In this document: positions 1 through 13,900 of the stretch, in pieces
Layout of the letters: each line of letters begins with the position of its first letter
Numbering within the stretch: position 1 is the first letter of the stretch
From: Bugulina stolonifera
Taxonomy: Eukaryota > Bryozoa > Gymnolaemata > Cheilostomatida > Bugulidae
NCBI GenBank assembly: GCA_935421135.1
Contig: OW285188.1
Coordinates: forward strand, 5,818,733-5,882,732
Direction: 5' to 3'
DNA length: 64,000 nt
Program-made: the position numbers and the translations under genes
The notes under the pieces: generated by a model
What the model was told of the DNA's origin: nothing
Database searches by the model: none
The model's input: the letters and a program-made list of their open reading frames with translations, nothing else

Positions 1-1928
1 AGGTGATCACTGATTGTGGTCCCTCTGATTCTGTATGTTGAGCACATCTGAACCAACTTGGATTTACTTTGTAATCCGGGTAGTCGGCTCTAATGAAGAG
101 ACAGTGAGCGCAGTAGAACTTTACTTCAGGACGAGTAGCTTTCCACACACTGCGAGTTCTTGATATGACATGCTGTGTGAGTTCAATCAAGCGTTTCCAT
201 GATGGACCAATCAGCTCAACAGGAGTCGATACTTGGAGTGTGACTTTTCTATTGTTACGGTCATGCACCATATGTGTGGCGCTTTTGCCGTGCTGTACGG
301 TTGCTCCATTGTTGGCTGCTTTTACCGTGTAGGTGGGATCTGAGAGAAAGTTTAGCACTGTTACTGTAATGAGCTGGTAGACGTATCCAGGAAGTGAAAG
401 TCCATTAAACAAGACGTCGGCTCTTAGCTGTAAGTATTTATCAGTTTTCCACTCTCTACCCATAAACTTAGAGGAGAGGTAGGGCATGATATATGCCTTG
501 CCTTGTTCCTGATGAATTGGACCGTGGATGATACAAAATGATTTAAACAGTTCAATGGCCACTTTAGTTGGCAGCAATTGGCTAGTCTCCAGCAGATTCA
601 CGAGAATTGCCTCATCCATGGTACCACTTACTTTGTACTCTTCTACCATCTGTATGTAGGTGGCTTTCTCAACTGTACGATTCTCGTGTCTAAATGCAGT
701 AAAGCTCCCAATCCTCCGGTCCCATTCTTCATTTGCAGAATGGTGAAATAGTAATGCGATCATTTCTACAATCCTTGGAATCTGATGGAAAACATACTGT
801 GACAAAGAGTCCTTGTCTTCAAACCAAAGAACTTTACCAACATTGTGTAAGTACCTCAGCACTATATCTACGTGATCAGTATCGGGAAACGCAGCTTTCA
901 CATCAGACACGAGAACGTAAGGTTTATCTTTCTGTTCCTCGAGGAATGAACTTATACGCTCCCACAGACCAGGGATCATCATCTTGAACTCGACAGCACG
1001 TTTCTCTATGCAGTCCTTGAGACATTTGATAGCACTATCTACATCTCTTTCTTTGCTGAACACAAAGATTTCCCATGAATGAAAGAGAGGCTTACTCAGG
1101 TCTGATAAATGGACGATTTGACAGAAATCACTGGAACCATCTGACAACTCCCGCTCCTCTTTGACCAGTTGTAATCGAATCTCCTCAGCTGATGTGAGAA
1201 GTTGATCTTTACACGCGTTGAACTCTGCCTCCGTGAACCTGTCGCTGTGAGTGAGTGCAAGGATAGGGGGACCTAACCGTGGACATGCTAGGTACAGCTG
1301 TGACAGCCAATTAAAGCACAACTGTTTAGTCGCCTCCCTATGACCTCTTTCAGTCGAAATCTGCTGATATTCTACCAGGTTAACAACCACTAGAGGGACA
1401 CACTGCTCTTTCAATGCCAGCTGGTAGGCCAGATGATAGACCTCATGGCCACCAAAGTCTATAAGCCTGACCAATGCGTCAGACAAAGATACGCTTTCCA
1501 TGTTAAACACCTTTGTGGTCTCATCTTTAGCTGAACTCGCATCACGAAATGTGAGAACACGCCTGCCGGCCTTCAAACTACGAATAAGGCTAGTCTTTCC
1601 AGCCATGAGATTCCCAACTACAGCTAACAGTACCACGGTGACCTCCACACCAGCTTCAGTAAGCAAGTCATTAAAATATTTAGTGATGGCAGTTAGACCC
1701 TGTTCACACACAGCATAAGGTGGAGACTGGAGAGAGTTACAATAAGCACAGCCTATAACAGAGAGTTTACTTAACTTTAGCAAGTCACTCTCTATCTCTG
1801 TGAGGCCTCTGTTCCACTGTACATCTAACACCTGTAGATTATCCAGCTGATATACTACAGGAGGAAGTCTTCCTCTGAACTCGTTGTATCTCAAATGTAA
1901 CTTCTCCAGACTCTTCAGATTACTTAAA
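1..1928 (-). CDS. Copy 1 ROC-COR exon
   Basis: Open through all codons to the window edge. The exon opens after a TTTTAG-like acceptor with the end of an LRR (SNLKSLEKL-like), then a spacer, then the ROC GTPase. P-loop GNLMAGKT, switch/G3 DFGGHE and G4 THSD are all present, as in copy 2. These are diagnostic of ROC domains (Ras of complex proteins), in which the G4 NKxD is typically THxD. The COR dimerisation region follows. It lacks only the last roughly 30 codons of the copy 2 exon, which lie outside the window. A conserved CxxC (YCAHC) near the COR end is shared with copy 2 and could bind metal; that is inference. Confidence 0.9.
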
Positions 1929-4900
1929 CTAAAGCATATAACAGTACATAGTATTAGATACACACATACCATTGGTAAGTGTTAATACGAGGGCCAATCC
2001 AGGAAGGACATGCAGTAGACTGGTAAAATTTTCCTAGGCATACAATAGGCTATTTTTAGACATACGAGGGGCGATCAATAAGTAGGGAGACTCTTTTGGT
2101 AGAGATACTTAAATGCATTTACATACTTAAATTTTTCTGCCACCTTCGAACTACTCTCCTTGGCGGTCTATACACTGATTCCAGCATTCTTGCCATGTTT
2201 CCAAGTACCTCAAAAACTCTATCTTTGAAACCTCCTTTAGCGATTTTGTTGCATTTTACTTTATCTTATTTGCATCATCAAAATTTTGACCTCTCAAGGT
2301 CATTTTGAGCCGAGGCAGCATTTAGAAGTCACACGGTGCTAGGTATAAGAACAAAGTGGATGTAGAAATACAGTGACACTGTGCTTGGCCAGGAATGACC
2401 TAACTGCCAATGCATTACGAGCAAGCTAGTTGATGTAGTGGAGATGTCAATTGTTAGTTGCCCACTTTTCTGGCCTTTTGTACCTATAATGCATTATGTA
2501 AGCTCTCCATAACTTCCAAATAGAATTCTATATTATATTTTGCCCTTTAGGTGAAAATTCCTACCTACATGTATATATTTTCTCTGGGCTGATTGATTGT
2601 TGAATAAGTTTGACATTTGTCTATTTCACGAGTCACAGAGTGACCTGACCTTGCCTAATGTTTTTTTCTAAAAGTCACAGACCTTAAAATTTGTCATACC
2701 GCGTGAACATAGCAGATCTTGATAGAGCAATATCTCCACAAACAGTTTTCACCATTTCATACTATTCTGTTGGCTTCTTTCCAAGCTTAAACCAAAATTG
2801 TATCGGCTTCTCAATTTTCTAGTGATTTGCTATCTCACAAAATGAGACGGTCGCACTAGATAGCCTTTCACATAATTCTAATTTTCTGATGTTAGAATGA
2901 TGCAATTGCAGTGAAATCATGCACATGGCATCACAAGATGCTGCCAAACAACATATTCCAATAACAAATGCACATGGCGATGCTAGATGTCTGTAAAAAA
3001 AAAGTCTCCCTACCTATTGATCGCTCCTCGTACATCCCATATATAGACAAGGTACCGGTCCGTAAACATCCCTTGGCTTCAGTGCAAGTTTGGCTGTCAC
3101 AGTGGAGAGTAAAGCCGGAAGCAGCAATGCAGAAAAATGAACACTGAGCAGTGATTAAATACATGTATCTTCATTTAAAAGGCCTCTCTAACAAATTAAT
3201 TCATGAGGATATGGTGACTACTTTGGAGGAGGGTGCCCCTAGTTATACCAAGGTTAAAAGTTAGGTTGCCAAGTCCAAAAGAGGGGAAACCTGCACTGAA
3301 GATGCTCCAAGATCAGGACGACCTGCAGACACAACCACCTCAGACATGGTCAAAATGAGGACTTTTACTGCAATCATTGGTGGAAGAAGTGAATTGGGGG
3401 GACTATATTAAGAAATAAAAGTACAATTAAGTAAATATTATATTGTTATCTTTGCTAGGCTAAGGACTTTTGGATCGACCCGACCCTCGTACATGTATGT
3501 GAATAGAATGCTACAGATGGGGTGGTGTATTCTGTATTGCATATACTACAACATTGATCTAATGTATAACATGTAATTATAACTATATGACTTATAGATA
3601 GAAAACACATTATACATTGTACATGTACATGTGAACTGTTGACTGTTTTACATGATAATCCACATGCCTATCCCATCATAGCATATTATTCACACTAACC
3701 AAGGAGTAAGAGAGGAGGCTCGTCCATGAAAACCTGTATATATGTTACAATGGGCTTCCGGTGTTCGGGTTCTTGGCAAAGTAAGAAGAAAAGATGATGA
3801 ATGTTTTTAAAAAAGTAAAATTCACACATCAACTGAAATTAAAATATAAACAATGTCAACAATATTGCTAACACTTTAATGAACAGGCTGACTATATACA
3901 CACTAGATATTTCAATGGGATACGATAGACATTGGCAAGTAAATTCGCCAGATTTGAAGAAAATTGCGTATCTCAACATAAAAGGACACTTTTTTCAAAT
4001 ACCAACATGCTCAACAAAATAAGGAAAAATAATACTGATAGATTTAAACTTGCTGCAATTGGTTAAGTTGAAATCCGAATTTAATCTTTGCTCCTTCATT
4101 ATTAAAAAAAACGTACAAGCGCCGAAATCGCGGTTAAAATGAGCAAATTTGTGCAACACGTTTCTCTAACATCAGGACTCCATATACTTAATTTGAGTTA
4201 TGGTGTATAGTTCAGATACCATTTTAGTTGGTAGGCTAGTTTGTGGGCCCTACAACATGCCCACACTAAATGAAAATAGTGCTCAAACTATAGGCTATGT
4301 CAATAAACAATAATATTTATCTCTCCATAGAAATGATTTTGATTGGATGCTATAACTGTGACGTGTTAAGCGCCAGAGCCGTGCACATGTGCATTGCTGT
4401 TTAGCAATGAGGTAGCGCATCACGATTCAATGGAGTTTTCTACTCGCTTAATGCCAGCGACTCATGTGCTCATATTTTTAAATCGAGGAGCACATCAAAC
4501 ACAAAATCCTCATAGACGAGCCTCCTTCTCTCTTACTCCTTGCACTAACTAACCTGACAATTAGCATAGCATGTGCTATATAATTATGTAATAAATACAT
4601 GCATAATATATCAGATACACAACTGTACTTGTATATTGTTATGACATGTGGTTCATGTTTATGTTCAAAGCAGCATCTCTTACTTAGGTTTATTGCATTT
4701 GTGCTACTATAAGCGGAGTTGCGTCCTCTTACCCATGCTTGACTCATTAGCAGTTAGCACTATTCAATGCTGATTCAAACGCAACTTTGTTATGAAGACG
4801 CAACTGCGTGCTTTATGTCACAGAGAGAAAATTGTTGAATTCAAGCTGTTTGCATAGAAAGAGTACAGTAGTGAGCAAATGATTTCACAGGATTTACTAA

Positions 4901-7900
4901 TATAGCAGTAGGATAACTTGTGCAAGTTTTTGAATTTTTCTGGGCTTTACTTTTGCTGGCAATAACTAGCTGCCTTTATCGGTAGGTCCGGTATTCCATC
5001 TGGCCACACTATATCCAGCGGCTATTATATTGTATTATTCTACATGCCTATACATTGCATTGTGGTCTAGTTGTTCTAAATATAGCCCGGAAGGCACAAA
5101 CATAGGATAACTAACAGTACTAGAATAGTAAATATCTAGGCACTCAATATATTGTGCCACTAGATAGCTGAGTGCGTCTTAATGCTACTTTAAAACACTG
5201 GCATAACCCCTTTAGAGGATCCATTTATATAACAGGGGTGTAACTTTCGGGGCAGCAGAGCGGCATGGCCGCCCCTAAATTTCAAAATAAAGTGGCCCAA
5301 AAATGGTGTTTTTGAATTCAGGGGTATCAATTTTACGGCGGCAGTAGAGTTATCTTCTCCTATGATCGCGGGAAACAGTTTTCCTTACTACGTATTTCTA
5401 ACGATGTAGTATAGAACATAGTTTATGCGACACGCTACTTTCCCCACAAACCAATCAAATTATCGGATTACTAGAGATAGCCAATCATTATTTACAATCT
5501 GGGTGATTAGCCCAAGGTTTGTAGCTACTTATAATTGCAATTGCATAATATGTAGAATATATTGAATATATAGCCAAACTGGCTCCATGAATTACTTTAA
5601 TCTCAAGCTACATAACTTGGAATTTTCCAAAGAGACTGATTAACTTGTTGCTACTTTTTAAGTTATAATTTCTTCTTTGCAGCCTCAGCCCATGGCCTCC
5701 AATGAAAAGATAAACATTGTATAGGTTTCCAAGCAGATTGTTAGTATGTATGTGAGCAAAGTCTATTGCTAGATTTGGTGGCTACATGAATGGGATTTTG
5801 ATATTTATTATTAAAAATAAATATTAATAAAATATAATGGTAATATAAAAAATATAATAATAATAAACATTTATATTATTTAATTAATTAATTCTATCCT
5901 TTTTCTTGTCAGTGTAGGAAAAATATTTTTTCTGGAGAATGAAAACAAAATCTTTTGGTGCTAGTATTAGCAGACTTATCCGTTCAATATTTTGTTGTTT
6001 CTGTATTTTTATTTTGTTTCATGATAGTTACCTGGTCAGTAGTTTAAGTAGACTAGTCAGTACTGGTAATGTCAGATCTAGTGTGCTTAAGGTGGCCTAG
6101 TTGAGATAATATAAGTCTAATTGCTAGTGAAGCTTTAGGAGTGAGGAATAATTACTTAGAAGATCATATAAGAGAACGAATTTAGCCTATATTGTTTTGG
6201 CGCTCAAACTTATTCTATATCTGTTTATGAAAAGTTCAGTTTAATTTTATCCAAATGTATCACAGCGTGAAAAATGGCAACTGTTTTGTGCTACTCTGAT
6301 TTACTTGACTATACATATCTAATATCCAATTATTTTGAGCAGTAATTTTACACCTTAAACGTCCCGAAATTGCATACCTAGGTAGTAATTTTCTAATTCT
6401 TTTCCGGGGGAGACCCCCGGAGCCCCTTGCATGAGGGCGCTGCGCCCCTCCCGCACCCACCCCGCTCTCGGGCAGGCCGATGGCCTGCATAAACACCCAA
6501 CTTCTAGCCACCCCAAAAATTTTTCAAAAGTTACGCCCCTGTATAACTAGCTCACTGCTCTACTACAATAATATGTACATGTACATATATTGTATAAAGA
6601 ATTTCTAGTTATACATCTACAACAAACACTACAAAATTTTCAATTGAAGAAGTAAAGCCAAAGCGCTCTCAAGCTGTTGATCATAATAAGAAGTTGTCCT
6701 CTGTCAATGTTTCTCCCTCTCTTTTTCCAGGGTGTGACACACTTATTCAGTTATTGTCAATTTTTGGTAGCCAAACATTCATGTAAGTAAACCATAACTA
6801 TACACAATCATTTTAAACTTATTGTCAGGTCTCAAATTACTTTAATGGAAGAGGTATGATCATTTGAAAATCCCAATTAAACTACAGGCTCTTTGATACA
6901 TTTGACTGAGCAGGGAGATAAACAAGTATGCTACCTTGAACTTTATAACACGCAAAGAGAGAGGACAATTCCAAACAAAACGGTTCCATTTATTTTGGAA
7001 CTATTCTACCATCTACATCTACCTATACGGCAGCTGCACTGGTATAAATACTAGAGGTGTCATACATGTTAAGATATAGACCAGGGGTGCCTAATTATTT
7101 TTGACTGATTAATAGACCGATCAATCTTATTAAGATAGGAGTTTCTCAGTTTTGTTACAACAAGTTGTATCTTCATATAACAAAAGGCAATTAGAAAATT
7201 GGAACGATTTTACATGCTGCATCTTGCCGGGTGGTGCTAGCACTTTGAGACAGGGTCCCCAGACATGCTGCCAGGGTGGCAGCCTTAGGCCCTCAATTTT
7301 AGTGGGTACACGCCAGCAGGTGTGTACCCTCATGCTTTCCCAAAGAGTAGCTGCTGATCTGATAGTATATTGATTGTTTTTTCATTCATTAGTAATTCAC
7401 GAATTTGTTGGCTACTATAAGATTAAATAGATAGCTATACAATACTAATCTGCAAGATTGGATTACTAAGTGTATAATAATTCCTTCCTTTTCTTGTTCA
7501 AATAAGGGAGGACAACTTCAATTATGATCAATAGCTTATGAGTAACCATAGTACCAACCTATAGGGGATAGAGGTGGAACGAGACAGCATTTTTGGATTC
7601 GAGACGAGATTTGAGACACTACTTTTAAAAAATTCGAGACAAGACTGGGTTTCAGGATTCAAGGGACTTTTCCTAAGAAGTTTGCCAAATTTGATATATC
7701 TGCATGTTGGAACTCCAACAGTTTCAATTGCTACTCTGTAAACTCTGGATTTTATCATTATGCATTTCAATAAAAGGTGAACAGGAGGTTGTGCAATATA
7801 TTGCGCATGTATTCCATGTACATTACATTGCATGTACATGGGTACTAAAATAATAATGTAATTTGACAAATTGGTATGGAGTAGACAACTTTTTGGTAAG

Positions 7901-10900
7901 GACATAACATTGCATTATGGGAGTGGTGATTGACAGTCATTAGTAATTCTGTATGACTTGTAGTGATCGACTAGTAGCTCAGCGTTAGCTGCAATGCTAT
8001 TACTAGGAAATCAGTGCTGGGAATGTACATGTAGGTAGTATTACTAAATAATTTGTGTAATAATTTTCTGTTTGATAGATTTATTGTTGATTAGCAATTA
8101 ATTGTATTATAATTATTAATTTATTATAAATAAAAATTATTAGCTGCTATTTGTTTTCCAGTCTCGAATACTAATTGCCATCTCGAGACGACTTTCGAGA
8201 CAAGACAAGTCGATACGAGACTCGAGAAATCTCGAGTCTTGTTCCACCTCTATTAGGGGATGCCCTAAGATGGCAGGCACAGTGTACCTACCCCATTTGT
8301 TCCACTTCGAACACTATTCTACCTACTACTAATACTAATACTTCTTGGCACTTCTATAATTATAGACTAATATACATGTATTATAGTTATAGAGATAACA
8401 ATAACAACATATTGTAGGCCCTACATAATACAATATTATAACATCAGAAATCTACATACTATATAACAGGGGTGCCCAATTATTTTTGGTAGGGGGCCAA
8501 ACAGGAGACTGGGCCCCAAGATTGGAGCCAGGTATAAGTACAAAGATATATATGTGTGTTTACGTGTGTTTCATTGTGTAAAAATGCATAAAATGTAATC
8601 GAATGTGATATGAATGTAGGCATAAGATTTACACTTGTCAAATAAACATTTTTTACAAGTAGATCTGATCTTCAACATAATCAATTGTACAAGAGAAGTA
8701 TTTGGTGCGATAGGTGAAAACGGTCTGCTTTGCAATAAAGTAATGATAACCAAGGACAACTTCTTACTATGATTAACAGTTTATGAGTGCCCATGATTTG
8801 TATTATGTATAATATGGATATACTGGGATCCAACCAACAACACACAGAAATAGGGCTACATGCTGAACTGGTGGTGGCCTATAGATAAGGGCATAAGCAA
8901 CCAAAATGTACACATAAATCACTACATGTATATAAAGTATTTATACACGCATCTTTTATGTGAACTATTCTACCATCTATATGTACCTATACAGTTGTAC
9001 TGGTACAAGTACTAGAGATGTCCTACTTGTTTAGATATAGACTATAGACTGGGTTCCATGTGTTACAGATGAGTTGGACAGGCCAATGAACTATTTGACA
9101 ACATGGAACACCAGAGCATATTTCCAATGCATGGTGTCATAAAACTACTGCCAGGTCCAGAAACACCTCATTCAATAGCTCAAAGGTAGTAAAGTCTAAC
9201 CTATGGCAGGTATTCCAGTAGCAGTAAATATATGTACCTACGTGGGCTCTAACAGAAAAGCTAAGTGATCCAGGCAAGTTAATCCCTAATGGGCAAAACA
9301 ATTGTGTTTCATAAGGTAAAGGGACATTTACCATCTACCATCTACATGTACCTGTACAGTTGTACTGGTACAAGTACTAGAGGTGTCCCATAGAGTTATC
9401 TCCCCTAGAGCAGGAACTCTGGTAAATTTTGTAATGCCACTTTTCATCCCTAGCGGCCATGATGTGTTGGGATAGTTACCGTTTATTTACATTAGTTACC
9501 TATGCTCTGCTATGATTAGTTAGCCATTAGTTAGTAGTCAAAATTTGTTCTTTGCTACCAATAATCTGAAATTTTCTGTTGCACACAAGTTATATTTTCC
9601 AATTATTTCAGACCAACATAATTATTGTATTTATTATATTTTGTAACTTTGATAGTAACTGCATGGTAATTTCAAATATTGTATATTAGTACATCACAAA
9701 ATTATTATAATACAGCTCCTAGTTCTAGTTACTTGGCTTTCAGTAGGCAAGATTACTTTACTTAATAGCTGTAGCATTAAGTAACACTTTTACCTCAAAT
9801 TACAATACAGCTAAAGCTACTGTAGTTGTTAATTGTCCTATGTCCTATAGTTTATCCTGGTATCACATGGTTGATAAAGTGTAAGTATTAATAGGTGTAT
9901 TTCTATATGTAGAACAGATTTGCAGAAGTTGCATATTACAAATAAAAACATTTATGTAGACAGACAAATCCAATTCATAACATGGAGTATAAATGCCAAT
10001 ATTTTGACCAAATCAATTTTAAATATTTACTGAATAAAAATGGCATAAGAACTCTTATTCAATATTTAGAAGTCACTCCTTGCCATTCTTCGGAATAAGG
10101 TCAGCCAGCTCTTCAAAATTCACAGCATCAGCACAGATCAATATTCTGTCTAGTAGACCTATATTAGAAATTTGATACCAGATAAATAAATGCTTCACGC
10201 TTACCACACATAAATAGTTTACAGACATATAAAAAATACTAGATCCAAATAACAAAGCAGTAACGAAACATGTTCAATGCCTACTGTCCTACCATAATAA
10301 TACAGTTATTAGTAGTTACATGATTCTTGCCAAATTGGCATCACAATATATCAGAGTAAAATAAAGTACGATTTCGATAAGACATATATGTTGACATAGT
10401 TGATCACTCTGGATGTCACCTATGAATTAAATTCATAACAGCTCTATAATAGACGACAGAAATCTACCAAGTACATTCTCACCAGGGCTTAAAGTGTAAA
10501 ATTTTTTTTACAGGAACGCATCAACATTACTTTTACAGGAACGCATCGACATTACTTTTACAGGAACGCATCAACATTACATGACTTTCACTATCAAACA
10601 GGAAGTCCGCTTATATCTGGCTAAATTCAAAGAAGTAGCACATCGATAAGATGTTTTTACAGTAAATATTTTTCACTAACTCCTGTTCTCTGTGTGTAAA
10701 CACGCATTTAATAAATATAATAGTTATATCTACATTTCTGTTTAGAAGAGTGGTATTGAGCCAGTGTTGGAAGGTGCTTGCGGAAAATGTTTGAGAAGTT
10801 TAGATTTGTCTCCCTTGTTTTCTTGTCAATATTTAAAATGTTATGTATTTTTGAGTAAACAGTAGTACTTTGGATTTTCTAATATAAAAATGTTTGCCAT

Positions 10901-13900
10901 ACATATTGCCACCTAATTTTCATGTGTTAATGTGTAGGAGATATTAATATTAAAATGAAAAATACTTTAGACACCCATTAATGACCTTATTCAATTGAGT
11001 CAGTTAGCGACCTATCAATGTTTCGAGCGAGGGCGGTCTGACTGGCTGTAGTTAGTAAGGGAGCTATACCTTTCCTAAAACAGCTAGTAGTCTAGCTAAT
11101 GTACTGAAAATGCAACCGGAACGCGTTCCTGTAAGACTAGTTCTAATAAATTCTTACCAGAACGGCGTTCCGGTACACTTTAAGCCCTGATTCTCACACA
11201 TATATATAAAACAACAAGCTTTAATTAAATCAAGCATCTCATTTTAACCGTGAAACCCATTTCTAACTAGGAAGCAGTTGTTACAGTTTGTGTGCACGAG
11301 TCCCAGGAAAAGAGTTAATAATCATAACCTACTTGATGGGTATGATGAATGAGCACCACACATAGAGTTGTGGCGATGTGCATCGTGGTATCCAGATTTC
11401 ACTTTAATCTCCAACCTATAAATAAAAAATCAATGCTACAACTCAACCTGCACCTATTCTGTTGTAGGTAGAAAGGCTAGGAAAGTTGTAGTTAAACAAA
11501 CTGTTACTAAGAAATTAAATAAATGACGTAGGCCTATAAACTTGCATAAGACTATTCAACGTTCTACATTATAATGTTTAATGACTAATTAACAGCCCTA
11601 ATAAATTAAAACTTTTCCTTTCATATCATCTTTCCTTTCAGTTATAGTTTAGCTTGAAACCATTCTACAATGTAAGATTATGCTAAGCTGGTGTAGATCT
11701 TTGATTATAATGTATTTAGGCTAGTAACTGCGCTAGGCAATTAGATACTACAAAGCCTCGGAATCAAACTCTAGACAGGAATGGACAAAGGAAAGTTCAC
11801 ACCTGTGAAACAAAGTCAATGATAGTTTATAGATTTCTTAAATAAATTTCCTAGCAATATAAAGGTAGCCTATACTAACATTCAAAGTAATGATGATAGG
11901 CCTATAACACAATTACAATAATTATAATCATAATAGGCCTATTATATTTATATTATAACTATTGTTAGAAAAAAATTAATTTACAATCACAAATATTATT
12001 ATAAAATAATTACATTGTATATAAATATAATAAATTCAATGATAAACATGTTCATGTTGATTGATACTGATAGTCTATGGAAATCACCTCAATTAATAAA
12101 ACATTAGTTAGTAGGTATAGTCACTGATCTGATGAGTGAGTGCTTTCGATCTGTGACTATTGTAATAAATTGCTAGTGAGTCGCGACCACAACTTCACCT
12201 GATAGTATTACTATATTTACTACGTAGTAGTAGCCTATTACCATTACTATAGGTACAGCAGTGACAGTGGAGTGAGCAAAGTTAATTTAACTCAGCCTCA
12301 ATCAATAACAGTACCGAGAGATTCCACTATTCTATTACTGGATAAATGAATGTGCTTATTAATTTTAAACAATTATACTTGCTACAACTTCTGGGCTAAT
12401 TAAAATTATTATATTATTTATTATTGAGTAAATTTTTAATTTTACAACAATAATTCTACAATATTTATTCAATATAAATAACAATACAATTGAATTTATT
12501 TCATTGTCTTTCCAGTTCCAACTCACAGCAACCGTACTGTATTCCTACTAACCACACTGTTAGTCCAAAGAAACCCAAAGTACACTCTTGCAATCACACC
12601 AATGTTAACTATATGAGATTGTATAATTATTGTTCCAGGAATGCCACTAGTACAACTAACTCCACGCTCATTTCTTGAGAAAAACAGAGAATTGTTCGCG
12701 TGCTATCGAGAGTCCTTTATGGGTAGATAATTCTGTACAATAGGCCTATCATGTTAGCGATTAGAGATTTTAATACCCAATAACATGTGGTTTTATTTTG
12801 GTTGACCAATCAACGCATTCACAGACTTTCTACCGATATACGCTGCCGCGCTAGTCAGTTACTAGTATTATTTGGTCGAGTAAACATCCATTCTTATTTT
12901 TCTTTAAAGTTCTATTTTACAAAGAGATTTTTAAAATCACTGTTAATGAGAAAAGGCAGAGATGTTACTAAACAGCTTAGATATAAATTCAAAACATTTT
13001 ACACAAATAGTATATGTAAATAACAGCGTTGAAAAATTTTATGTTTTATATATAATTGTAATGGTAACTAATGTAAACAAACGGACGAAATCCCCATCGC
13101 ATCATGGCCGCCCGTGGGGAAACTGGCATCAAGTGGCCAATCGGCGTTTGATAGCGGGAAATTTTTAAGTTCCTGCTCTAGGGGTGTTACCTCTATGAGG
13201 TGTCCTACTTGCTTAGATATAGACTACAGACTGGGTTCCATGTGTTACAAATGAGTTGGACAGGACAATGAACTATTTGATAAGATGGAACACCAGAGCA
13301 TATTTCCAATGCACGGTGTCATAAAACTACTCCCAGGTCCAGAAACACCTCATTCAATAGTTCAAAAGTAGTATAATTCTAAACTGTGGCAGGTATTCTA
13401 GCAGCAGTAAATATATGTACCTACGTGGGCTCTAACAGAAAGGCTAAGTAAGCCGGTCAAGTTAATCCCTAATGAGCAAAACAATTGTGTTTCATAAGGT
13501 AAAGGGACATTTCGAAAAAGACAGTTTGAAACAGGATGTTTCACAACTGGACCGTTCGAAACAGGACAGTTTGAAACTGTGTAGATTACATTTAGAAGAA
13601 CACAACTGGCAGATAATTAATTTTAATTAATTACTCTAATTAGCTAAATAAAAAAATAATATTAAAAATAAAAATTAGTTGAAATCTGGTGGTTGGGGTT
13701 TGGGGCAAGACATTTCGAACTGCCCGGTGTTGAACTGTCCACTTTCAAAATGTCCTGTTTCGAACTGTCTTTTTCGAACAGTGGCACATTCACTATAGCC
13801 CAGGAGCATGTCTATCACAATAGTTTATTACTTCATTGGCTTTCACTGGAATCATTGACAATGTCTGTTTGCTTGTACAAGTGTTTAGCATAATTAGCAC

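Noticed and set aside
1..1928. Copy 1 ROC-COR as a pseudogene
   Set aside because: I read every codon of the frame and found no stop, with no net indel against copy 2.
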